Position numbers and translations under genes: made by a program | Part shown: one piece after another, positions 40,721-48,251 of the stretch | Layout of the letters: every line of letters begins with the position of its first letter | How positions within the stretch are numbered: the first letter of the stretch is position 1 | The notes under the pieces: model-generated | The model's database searches: none | Told to the model about the DNA's origin: nothing | The model's input: only the letters and a program-made list of their open reading frames with translations | From: CSBr16-57R1 sp041163265 | GTDB lineage: Bacteria > Actinomycetota > Nitriliruptoria > Nitriliruptorales > Nitriliruptoraceae | DNA length: 64,000 nt | Direction: 5' to 3' | Assembly: GCA_041163265.1 (NCBI GenBank) | Contig: JBEARL010000001.1 | Coordinates: 25,400-89,399 of the forward strand

Positions 40721-43700
40721 ATGAGCGCCCGCCGCGAGTCGCTCGGGGTCCGGCTGGCCCGCCTCGGCCTCGAAGGTCCTCGGGTCGTCGAGGACCTCGC
40801 GGCGGCGGGCGTCCTGCGCGGCGACGCGACGGCCGCGTCGGTCGCCGACGAGGCGATCGCCGACGGGGACCTGCTCGTGCGGCTCTCGGAGAGCGCCGAC
40901 CCCGCCGCGGCGGCCGCCGTGCTGGCGGGACTCGCGGCCGCCGACCCGGCCCTCGCGGACCGGGTCCGTTCCGACGTCGACTGGTCGGCCCGCGTGGTCG
41001 CCGTCGCGGGTGCGTCACGGCCGCTCGGCGACCTCCTCGGGAGGGCGACCGACGCGGTCCTCGCGCTGGCCGACCTCGAGCCCGTCGACGTCCCGACGAT
41101 CGCGGCCGGGGTCGAGGCCGCGGTCCGGTCCGCCACCGGGGCCGGGACCGAGGCGCAGGCCGCGGGCATCGCCTCGATCCGGCGCCGGGCGACGGCCGAC
41201 ATCGCCGCGCGGGACCTGACCGGGGCCGCCGACGTGGCGCGGGTCGCCGCCGAGCTCGCGGACCTCGCCGAGGGCGTGCTCTCCGGCACGCTCGCGGCGG
41301 TCCACGCCGACCTCGGTGGCGCGAGACCGGCGTCCCGCATCGCCGTGATCGGCATGGGGAAGCTCGGTGGCCGCGAGCTGAACTACGTCTCGGACGTCGA
41401 CGTCATGTTCGTGCACGCCCCGGTCGACGGTGCGGATCCGGCCGCCGCCGACGAGGAGGCCCGACGGGTCTGCGCCCGGCTCCTCGAGCTGCTCAACGCC
41501 TCGACGACGATGGGGCGGGCCTACGAGGTCGATCCGACGCTCCGGCCCGAGGGCCGCGCCGGAGCGCTGAGCCGGACGGTCGAGGGGTTCGTCGCGTACT
41601 GGGGGCGGTGGGCCCGGACCTGGGAGTTCCAGGCCCTCCTGAAGGCGCGTCCGGTCGCCGGGGACGCCGCGCTCGGTGCCGAGCTGCTGTCCGCCGCCGA
41701 GCCGTTCCTCTGGCCCGAGCGGCTGGACCCCGACGTGGTCGCCGAGGTGCGGGCGATGAAGGCCCGCATCGAGGGCCGGCCGGACGTCGTGCGCGACGGG
41801 GCGCGGCAGCTGAAGCTCGGCCCGGGCGGGATCCGTGACGTCGAGTTCACGGTGCAGCTGCTGCAGCTGGTCCACGGCCGGGCCGATCCCAGCCTGCGCT
41901 CGGCCGGCACGCTGCCGGCGCTCGCGGCGCTGGCCGCCGGCGGGTACGTCGACGAGGAGGACGCCGAGGTCCTCGCCGCGACCTACCGGACCCTGCGGCG
42001 CGTCGAGCACGCCCTCCAGCTCGCCAACGAGCGGCGGACCCACACGGTCCCGGCGGACCCCGCCGCGCAGGACCGCATCGCACGCGCGCTCGGGCTGCGC
42101 GGCAGCGCCGACGGCGCGCCGCACGAGCGCCTGCTCGCCGAGCTCGGGCGGGCCCAGGCCCGGGTCCGGGACCTGCACGCCCGCATCTTCTACCGCCCGC
42201 TGCTCGAGCGCATCGCCGACGTGCCCGCGTCGACCGCGGCGGTCAGCCTGCCCGGCGCCGTGGCGGCGATGGGGGAGGCGGCCGCGGCCGAGCGGCTCGC
42301 GGCCCTCGGGTTCCGCGACGGCGCCGCGGCGCTGCGCTCGGTGCGGGCGATCACCGGCGGGGTCACGCGCCGGGCGGTGACCGTGCGCGCGGTGCTGCCG
42401 GCGGTCCTGCGCGCGCTCGAGCCGACGGCCGATCCCGACGGGGGGCTCCTGGCGCTGCGCGACCTCGTCGAGAGCCAGCGCGAGGGCAGCCCGCTGCTGC
42501 GCCACCTCCGGGACCAGCCGGCCGCCGCCGAGCTGCTCGGCCGGGCGCTCGGGACCAGCCGGGCCGCCGGCGAGCTGCTCGTCGCCCAGCCGCAGGGGGC
42601 CGACTGGCTCGCGGATCCTGCGGCGCTGGCCGCGCCGCGCGATCCCGTCGAGGTGGCGCGGGCCGCGGTCGGTCGCCTGCACTGGCAGGACACCGACGCC
42701 GCGCTGCGGCGGTTCAAGCAGCAGGAGCTGCTCCGCGTCGTGCTCCGCGACGTCGCCCGCGACGCCGAGGCCCGACCGGGGACGCGCGAGCGCGGTCCCG
42801 GCCCCGGCGCCGAGCTGGCGGCGATCGCCGACGCCTGCCTCGTCGCCGCGCTCCGGGGGGTCCTCCGGGCGCACGCCGCGACCGAGGGGCTCGCGTCGCC
42901 CGACGAGCTGCCGGTCGACGTCGCCGTCATCGGGATGGGCACGCTGGCCGGACGCGAGCTCAGCTACGCGTCCGACCTCGACGTGCTGTTCGTCCACCGC
43001 CCCGTCGAGGGCGCGGACCCGGACGTCGCGAACCGCATCGCGGTCGCGGTCGCCGCCGACGTGATGCGGTCGCTCTCGGCCATCACGCCGGACGGGACCG
43101 CGTTCGAGGTCGATGCCGACCTGCGCCCCGAGGGCCGCAGCGGTCCGCTGTCGCGGTCGCTCGACGGCTTCCTCGCCTACTGGGACCGGTGGGCCGAGCC
43201 CTGGGAGCTGCAGGCGCTCCTGCGCACCCGACCGGTCGCGGGCGACCGGGACCTCGCCGCGCGGTTCCTCGCCGAGGCCGCCGACCGAGCCGTCCCGGCG
43301 GAACTCGACGAGGACCGCGTCGTCGCGATGCGCCGGATGAAGGCCCGCATCGAGCGCGAGCGGATCCCGGCCCGCGTCGACCCCGAGCGGCACGTGAAGC
43401 TCGGGCCCGGCGGCATCTCGGACGTCGAGTGGACGGTCCAGCTGCTGCAGCTGCGGCACGGCGCCGCGGTCCCGGCGCTGCGCACGCCGTCGACGCACGC
43501 GGCGCTGGACGCGCTCGAGGATGCGGGGCTGCTCGCGGTGGAGGACGCGGCGCGCCTGCGCGACGGGCTGCGGCTCGCGGTCGCGATCCGGGACCGGGGC
43601 GCGCTGCTGCGCCACCGCGACGCGGACGTGCTGCCCGACGGCGGTGAGCGCCTCGAGCGGCTCGCGCGGGCGCTCGGGTTCGGTCGCGGCGGCCGCCGCG

Positions 43701-43780
43701 AGCTCGAGGCCGAGTGGCTCGGCCATGCCCGCCACGTCCGCCGCGTGACCGAGCGCGTCCTGTTCGGGATCGGCGCATGA
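40721..43780 (+). CDS. glnE: Bifunctional glutamine synthetase adenylyltransferase/adenylyl-removing enzyme
   Basis: A 1019-residue protein with two tandem nucleotidyltransferase domains. The first has GMGKLGGRELNYVSDVDVMF near residue 210, the second GMGTLAGRELSYASDLDVLF near residue 737, each with the Gly-Gly/Asp-x-Asp catalytic block. Each is followed by a helical GlnD-PII-like segment (KLGPGGIRDVEFTVQLLQL and KLGPGGISDVEWTVQLLQL). It adds and removes AMP on a Tyr of glutamine synthetase. The likely target is the glnA1 product at 58124-59548, which keeps the Tyr site, not the adjacent GlnA2. It overlaps the next gene by four bases. Confidence 0.96.
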   Translation: MSARRESLGVRLARLGLEGPRVVEDLAAAGVLRGDATAASVADEAIADGDLLVRLSESADPAAAAAVLAGLAAADPALADRVRSDVDWSARVVAVAGASRPLGDLLGRATDAVLALADLEPVDVPTIAAGVEAAVRSATGAGTEAQAAGIASIRRRATADIAARDLTGAADVARVAAELADLAEGVLSGTLAAVHADLGGARPASRIAVIGMGKLGGRELNYVSDVDVMFVHAPVDGADPAAADEEARRVCARLLELLNASTTMGRAYEVDPTLRPEGRAGALSRTVEGFVAYWGRWARTWEFQALLKARPVAGDAALGAELLSAAEPFLWPERLDPDVVAEVRAMKARIEGRPDVVRDGARQLKLGPGGIRDVEFTVQLLQLVHGRADPSLRSAGTLPALAALAAGGYVDEEDAEVLAATYRTLRRVEHALQLANERRTHTVPADPAAQDRIARALGLRGSADGAPHERLLAELGRAQARVRDLHARIFYRPLLERIADVPASTAAVSLPGAVAAMGEAAAAERLAALGFRDGAAALRSVRAITGGVTRRAVTVRAVLPAVLRALEPTADPDGGLLALRDLVESQREGSPLLRHLRDQPAAAELLGRALGTSRAAGELLVAQPQGADWLADPAALAAPRDPVEVARAAVGRLHWQDTDAALRRFKQQELLRVVLRDVARDAEARPGTRERGPGPGAELAAIADACLVAALRGVLRAHAATEGLASPDELPVDVAVIGMGTLAGRELSYASDLDVLFVHRPVEGADPDVANRIAVAVAADVMRSLSAITPDGTAFEVDADLRPEGRSGPLSRSLDGFLAYWDRWAEPWELQALLRTRPVAGDRDLAARFLAEAADRAVPAELDEDRVVAMRRMKARIERERIPARVDPERHVKLGPGGISDVEWTVQLLQLRHGAAVPALRTPSTHAALDALEDAGLLAVEDAARLRDGLRLAVAIRDRGALLRHRDADVLPDGGERLERLARALGFGRGGRRELEAEWLGHARHVRRVTERVLFGIGA

Positions 43781-44469
43781 GCGGGCCGGGACGCGTCGCG
43801 GTCCGCGCCGTCGTGTTCGACCTCGACGGGACCCTCGCCGACACCGAGCGGCTCTCGGACCTCGCCTGGACGGAGGTCCTCGCCCGACGGGGGTACGCCG
43901 CGACCCCGGCCGACTTCGCGGCGCTGGTGGGGCGGCCCGTCGCGGCGAACCTCGCCCACTTCGCCGCCCGCGTCGACGTCGGGGACCCCGATGCGTTCCG
44001 GGCCGAGGTCCGGGCGTCGTTCCTCGCCCTCGTCGAGGCCGACCTGTGCCTCCACGAGGACGCGGTGGGGGCGGTGCGCGCCCTCGCCGCCGACGGCGTC
44101 GCCGTCGGCATCGCGACGTCCTCGACCCGAGAGCACGCCGCGCGCGTCCTGGCCGCCGGGGGGCTCGAGGGGCTCGTGGCGGCGGTCGTGGCCGCGGAGG
44201 ACGTCGACCGCCACAAGCCCGACCCGGCCCCGTACCTCGAGGCGCTGCGCCGGCTCGGGATCCCGCCGGCCGCGGCGAGCGCCGTCGAGGACACCCCGGT
44301 CGGTGCGGCCAGCGCCAGGGCCGCCGGCGCCTGGACGGTCGCCGTGCGGCGCGCCCACGCGGTCCCCGAGCTCGACGCGGCGGCGGACGTGGTGGTCGAC
44401 GTCCTGACCGCGGAGGTGCTGCGCACCCGACCGCGCGGATCCGGGTCGGGTGCGCCGGTCCGGGCCTAG
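43777..44469 (+). CDS. HAD-superfamily phosphatase/phosphomutase
   Basis: A 230-residue haloacid-dehalogenase-type enzyme similar to beta-phosphoglucomutase and phosphoglycolate phosphatase. The nucleophile pair is D15 and D17 in VVFDLDGTLADTE. Motif II is IATSSTRE near residue 112, motif III Lys in DRHKPDPAPYLEALR, and motif IV Asp in AVEDTPVGAASA. A helical cap lies between motifs I and II. It starts within the glnE stop (ATGA), so it is translationally coupled. A metabolite-repair role is plausible but not shown. Confidence 0.88.
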   Translation: MSGPGRVAVRAVVFDLDGTLADTERLSDLAWTEVLARRGYAATPADFAALVGRPVAANLAHFAARVDVGDPDAFRAEVRASFLALVEADLCLHEDAVGAVRALAADGVAVGIATSSTREHAARVLAAGGLEGLVAAVVAAEDVDRHKPDPAPYLEALRRLGIPPAAASAVEDTPVGAASARAAGAWTVAVRRAHAVPELDAAADVVVDVLTAEVLRTRPRGSGSGAPVRA

Positions 44470-44472
44470 CCT
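44467..44472 (+). promoter_or_regulatory. -10 element of a probable leaderless doxX-type transcript
   Basis: TAGCCT ends six bases before the ATG at 44479. That spacing would place the transcription start on the A of the start codon. No ribosome site is present before this gene, which supports a leaderless message. The -10 lies over the end of the upstream HAD gene. Confidence 0.5.
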
Positions 44473-44478
44473 CGCCGC

Positions 44479-45006
44479 ATGGACGCCACCGCCGTCGACC
44501 TCGGCCTGCTGGTGCTGCGCCTCGGCGTGGGCCTGCCGTTCGCGCTGCACGGGGCCCAGAAGCTGTTCGGGTGGTTCGGCGGCGGGGGTCCGCGCGGCAC
44601 GGCCGCCTACTTCGCGTCGCTCGGGTTCGGGGACGGGCGCGCGGCGGCGGTGCTCGCCGGGGCGGCGGAGCTGCTCGGCGGGCTCGGTCTCGCGGCGGGG
44701 CTGCTGACGCCGCTGGCCGCGGCCGGCGTCGCCGGCACGATGACGACCGCCGCCCTGGTGAACGACGCCGAGAACGGGTTCTGGTCGGCCGCGAAGGGCT
44801 GGGAGCTGAACGGCTACCTCGTCGTCGTCGCGGTCGCGGTCGCGGTGGCCGGGCCGGGGGCCGTCTCGCTGGACGCGGCGCTCGGCGTCGGGCCCGGGGG
44901 CGACCCGGTGGCGGGGCTCGCCGGCGCGGCCGTCGTCCTCGCGGGGATGGCCGGGGGGTGGCTCCGGTGGGTCACGCGCCGCCCCGCGCCGGGGTCGGCC
45001 GGGTGA
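44479..45006 (+). CDS. DoxX-family membrane protein
   Basis: A 175-residue protein with about four to five membrane helices. LGLLVLRLGVGLPFALHGAQKLFGWFGGGG at the start (key residues Arg14, His24, Gln27, Phe30) is the DoxX signature, followed by the helix pair around LAGAAELLGGLGLAAGLLTPLAAAG. DoxX proteins are linked to oxidative or thiol stress and quinone chemistry in other bacteria. The next gene overlaps by four bases (GTGA). Confidence 0.85.
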   Translation: MDATAVDLGLLVLRLGVGLPFALHGAQKLFGWFGGGGPRGTAAYFASLGFGDGRAAAVLAGAAELLGGLGLAAGLLTPLAAAGVAGTMTTAALVNDAENGFWSAAKGWELNGYLVVVAVAVAVAGPGAVSLDAALGVGPGGDPVAGLAGAAVVLAGMAGGWLRWVTRRPAPGSAG

Positions 45007-45524
45007 GCGCGACGGCGGCGCGGCGCGCCCGGGCGGCCACGGCCGTCGCGGTCGCGCTGATGGTCGCGATCCAGCTGGTCGGCGCGGACCTCGTCACGGC
45101 GGCGGCCCCGGTCGGCCTCGTCACGCTGCAGGGCGTGGTCGACCCGATGGATGCAGCGGCGGTCATCGCGTCATGGGACGGGCCGCTGCGCACGGCCGCC
45201 CTGCGGGCCCACGCCCTCGACCTGCTGCTGCCGCTCGCGTACGGGACCGCGACGTGGTCGGCCGGGACGGCACTCGCCCTCGGACGGGCCGCCGGGACCC
45301 CGGTCGCCGTCCTCGCGGCCCGCGCGGGCCGGGCCGGCGTGGCGGCCGCCGTCCTGGACCAGGTCGAGAACGCGGCGATGGCCGTGGCGCTGCTGGCCGC
45401 ACCGACGACGGCCACCGGGGCCGTCACCGTCGTATCGGCGGTCGGGAAGTGGGCACTGCTCGCGCTGTCCCTCGTCGGGCTCGCCGTGGCGGGGTGGCGG
45501 GCGCTCAGGCCGGGACGAGCCTGA
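45003..45524 (+). CDS. Uncharacterised membrane protein
   Basis: A 173-residue protein with four predicted membrane segments: around residues 10-30 (VAVALMVAIQLVGADL), 70-95 (LDLLLPLAYGTATWSAGTAL), 100-130 and 140-165 (GAVTVVSAVGKWALLALSLV). I do not recognise the family. It is coupled to the doxX-type gene by a GTGA overlap. Its end overlaps the convergent sugar-dehydrogenase gene by 20 bases. Two moderately conserved-looking acidic residues lie in the loop VLDQVENAAMA. Confidence 0.62.
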   Translation: MSATAARRARAATAVAVALMVAIQLVGADLVTAAAPVGLVTLQGVVDPMDAAAVIASWDGPLRTAALRAHALDLLLPLAYGTATWSAGTALALGRAAGTPVAVLAARAGRAGVAAAVLDQVENAAMAVALLAAPTTATGAVTVVSAVGKWALLALSLVGLAVAGWRALRPGRA

Positions 45525-46749
45525 GGACGCGACCGTCGAGGTCCAGCACCAGGATCCGTCCCGACGCGTCCGTCGCGAACCCGACCACCCGGTCGCCGGC
45601 GACGCCGAGATCGACCGCGACCCACGTGCCGTCGGCCGCGGGGCGGAGCGCCCGCACGGTGCCGTCGCAGAAGTCACTGAACAGGTAGGCGCCGGCCAGG
45701 GCCGGCAGCGCCGGGTCGCGCGCGACGACGCCACCGGTCACCGAGCAGCCGGGACCGTGGCGGTAGGTGTGGACGGGAGCGACGTGCCCCGGCGGCGGAT
45801 CCCCCTCGTACGGCGCGTCGCCCTCCCGCAGGGGCCAACCGAGGTTCGCCCCGCGCAGCTCGTCCCAGGGAACGCGGTTCACCTCCTCGACGTCGCCCTG
45901 CCCGACGTCGGCGATCCAGACCGCGCGCGTCGGGAGGTCGACGTGGAAGCGCCACGGGTTGCGCAGCCCGACGGCGAGGATCTCGGGGGCCGCGCCGTCG
46001 ACGCCGACGAACGGGTTGTCGGCCGGGACCCGCACCCCGCCACCGCCGACGTCGAGCCGCAGCAGCGAGCCGAGCGGGGTCGTCGGGTCCTGTCCGGCGC
46101 CGAGGGGGTCGCCGCCGCCGCCACCGTCGCCGAGCGCGACCAGCAGGGTGCCGTCGGGCGCGAAGGCGACGTCGCCGCCGTTGTGGTTCGCGTACGGCTG
46201 CGCGAGCGCGTACAGGACGCGTGGCGGACCGATCACGCGGGCGCCGTCGAGCGGGTGGGCCTCGACGCGGGTGTCGCCGTCCTCGTCGGTCAGCGACAGG
46301 ACCAGTTCGCGGCCGTCGGGGCTGACGGTCAGCGCGAGGAGGCCGCGCTCGCCGTCGGTCGTCGTCCGCTCCGAGACGTCGACGACGACGGTCCCCGCCG
46401 CGGGACCGTCCGCCGACGGATCGACGACGAGGACGCGCCCCGCGCGCTCGGCGACGAGCAGGGTCCCGTCGGGCGTCACCACCGCGTCGATCGGTGCGTC
46501 GAGGCGTGCGACGAGCTCGAGGGCGAGGGTCGGGACGGGGACGTCCGCGCCGGCGACGGGGCCCGCGGCCCCGTCCGCGTGGGGTCCCGCCGGCCCGGGA
46601 TCGGCGGTGTCGGAGGGCGATGCGGGTGCGGGGGCCGGCGCCACGGGCAGGTCGGCGGCCGGGGGGGCCTCGGCCGGTCCGCAGCCGACCGCGGCGGCCA
46701 CCACGGCCAGCGCCGCCGCGACCGCCCGCCGCCGGTGGCCGGGCCGCAT
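45505..46749 (-). CDS. PQQ-dependent sugar dehydrogenase-like (soluble GDH/HHIP-type) lipoprotein
   Basis: A 414-residue exported beta-propeller protein. An N-terminal signal with RRR, a hydrophobic stretch and a possible lipobox AVGC (Cys23) is followed by a Pro/Ala-rich linker to about residue 70. The propeller has the hallmark blocks GERGLLALTVSPDG, YANHNGGDVAFAPDGTLLVALGDGG, GLRNPWRFHVD and VGQGDVEEVNRV of the YliI/Asd/HHIP family, with catalytic His and Asn in NHNGG. It oxidises aldose sugars if PQQ is available. ATG 46749 overlaps the gcvH stop; GTG 46752 is also possible. Confidence 0.86.
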   Translation of the reverse strand: MRPGHRRRAVAAALAVVAAAVGCGPAEAPPAADLPVAPAPAPASPSDTADPGPAGPHADGAAGPVAGADVPVPTLALELVARLDAPIDAVVTPDGTLLVAERAGRVLVVDPSADGPAAGTVVVDVSERTTTDGERGLLALTVSPDGRELVLSLTDEDGDTRVEAHPLDGARVIGPPRVLYALAQPYANHNGGDVAFAPDGTLLVALGDGGGGGDPLGAGQDPTTPLGSLLRLDVGGGGVRVPADNPFVGVDGAAPEILAVGLRNPWRFHVDLPTRAVWIADVGQGDVEEVNRVPWDELRGANLGWPLREGDAPYEGDPPPGHVAPVHTYRHGPGCSVTGGVVARDPALPALAGAYLFSDFCDGTVRALRPAADGTWVAVDLGVAGDRVVGFATDASGRILVLDLDGRVLRLVPA

Positions 46750-47114
46750 CACCCGACGAGGGTCCGGTACGCCTCGGCGTCCATGGTCGACCCTGGCTCG
46801 GAGACCCGCAGGCGGACCAGCCAGCCCGCGCCGTAGGGGTCCGCGTTCACGGCGCCGGGGTCGTCGGTCAGGGCGTCGTTGACCGCGACGACCTCGCCGG
46901 CGGCCGGTGCGAAGAGGTCGCTCACGGACTTCGTCGACTCGATCTCGCCGAACACCTCGCCGGCGGCGAGGACGCGGCCCACCTCGGGCAGCGCGACGAA
47001 CACGACGTCGCCGAGCTGCTGGGCGGCGTGGGCCGTGACCCCGACGGTCGCCGGGTCGCCGGCGTCGATCCACTCGTGCTCGGCCGTGTAGCGGCGGTCG
47101 GCGGGGACGTCCAC
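46749..47114 (-). CDS. gcvH: Glycine cleavage system H protein
   Basis: A 121-residue lipoyl carrier of the glycine cleavage system. The lipoylated Lys is K62 in EIESTKSVSDLFAP, on the expected hairpin. YTAEHEWIDAGD near the N-terminus is conserved. It shuttles the aminomethyl group between GcvP and GcvT and depends on lipB/lipA encoded at 61001-62754. The GTG start lies 24 bases after the gcvT stop. Its stop overlaps the start of the sugar dehydrogenase gene. Confidence 0.94.
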   Translation of the reverse strand: MDVPADRRYTAEHEWIDAGDPATVGVTAHAAQQLGDVVFVALPEVGRVLAAGEVFGEIESTKSVSDLFAPAAGEVVAVNDALTDDPGAVNADPYGAGWLVRLRVSEPGSTMDAEAYRTLVG

Positions 47115-47138
47115 GTCGGCTCCGATGCTCGGCGGCGC

Positions 47139-48251
47139 TCAGCCGCGCCGGACGAAGGGTAGGTCCACGACGCGGACCGGCACGTCGACGCCACGGACGT
47201 CGGCGACCAGCACCGTCCCGACCGTGGCGCGGTCGGCGGCGACCGCGGCGAGGGCGATCGGGACGCCGAGGGTCGGCGACGGGGCGCCGGAGGTGACGGT
47301 GCCGACCTCGGTCCCCTCGGGGGTCCGCACGACGGCGCCGCGGCGCGGTCCGCGCCGACCCTCGGCGACCAGTCCGACGACGCGGCGGGACGGGCCGGCG
47401 TCGCGTCGCCGCGCCAGCGCGTCGCGGCCGACCAGCTCGTCGCGGTCGTCGAGCTGCACGATCCGGGCGAACCCCGTCTCGAAGGGACCGAGGTCGCCGC
47501 CGAGCTCGCTGCCGTGCAGCGGCAGGCCGGCCTCGAGTCGCAGGCTGTCCCGCGCGGCCAGCCCGCAGGGGAGCAGTCCCAGCGGCCCGCCGACGGCGAG
47601 GAGGCGGTCCCACAGCGCCCCCGCGTCGGCGGCGTCGCAGGCCAGCTCGAAGCCGTCCTCGCCGGTGTACCCCGTGCGCGAGGCCAGGACCGCGACGCCG
47701 TCGAGCGTCGTGCGCGCGGCACCGAAGGGACGGAGCGCGAGGAGCGGCGCGGCCCCGGTCGCGTCCAGCGCCGCCAGGACGTCGGCGGCGCGGGGACCCT
47801 GCAGGGCCAGGAGCGCCCGCTCGGGCGCGGGCACGTGGTCGGCGTCGAGGTCCGCGGTCGCCCCATCGAGCCGTGCCGCGACCTCGGCCGCGTTGGCCGC
47901 GTTCGCGACGATCCAGTACCCGTCGTCCTCCGGCAGGCGCGCGACGATGAGGTCGTCGACCACCGTGCCGTCGGCGTCGCAGCACATCGTGTAGCGGGCC
48001 CGGCCGGGGGCGAGGGTCGCGACCCGCGAGACGAGCACGCGCTCGAGCGCGCGCGCGGCGTCCGGCCCGCGCAGCTCCGACTGTCCCATGTGGGCGACGT
48101 CGAACAGGCCGGCCGCGGTCCGCACGGCGCGGTGCTCGGCGAGGTCGCTGCCGTAGCGCAGCGGCATCTCCCACCCGGCGAACGGGCAGAGCGCCGCGCC
48201 GAGCGCCAGGTGCCGCTCGGCGAGGGGAGTGCGGCGCAGCGCCTGCGTCAC
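47139..48251 (-). CDS. gcvT: Glycine cleavage system T protein (aminomethyltransferase)
   Basis: A 370-residue tetrahydrofolate-dependent aminomethyltransferase. CPFAGWEMPLRYGSDLAEHRAVR near residue 22, LFDVAHMGQ near 50, RYTMCCDADGTVVDDLIV near 87 and RTGYTGEDGFEL near 193 (with the catalytic Asp in the second of these) are typical. ARDSLRLEAGLPLHGSEL follows. The GTG start overlaps the gcvP stop by four bases (GTGA). It completes the P-T-H operon behind a glycine riboswitch. Confidence 0.95.
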   Translation of the reverse strand: MTQALRRTPLAERHLALGAALCPFAGWEMPLRYGSDLAEHRAVRTAAGLFDVAHMGQSELRGPDAARALERVLVSRVATLAPGRARYTMCCDADGTVVDDLIVARLPEDDGYWIVANAANAAEVAARLDGATADLDADHVPAPERALLALQGPRAADVLAALDATGAAPLLALRPFGAARTTLDGVAVLASRTGYTGEDGFELACDAADAGALWDRLLAVGGPLGLLPCGLAARDSLRLEAGLPLHGSELGGDLGPFETGFARIVQLDDRDELVGRDALARRRDAGPSRRVVGLVAEGRRGPRRGAVVRTPEGTEVGTVTSGAPSPTLGVPIALAAVAADRATVGTVLVADVRGVDVPVRVVDLPFVRRG

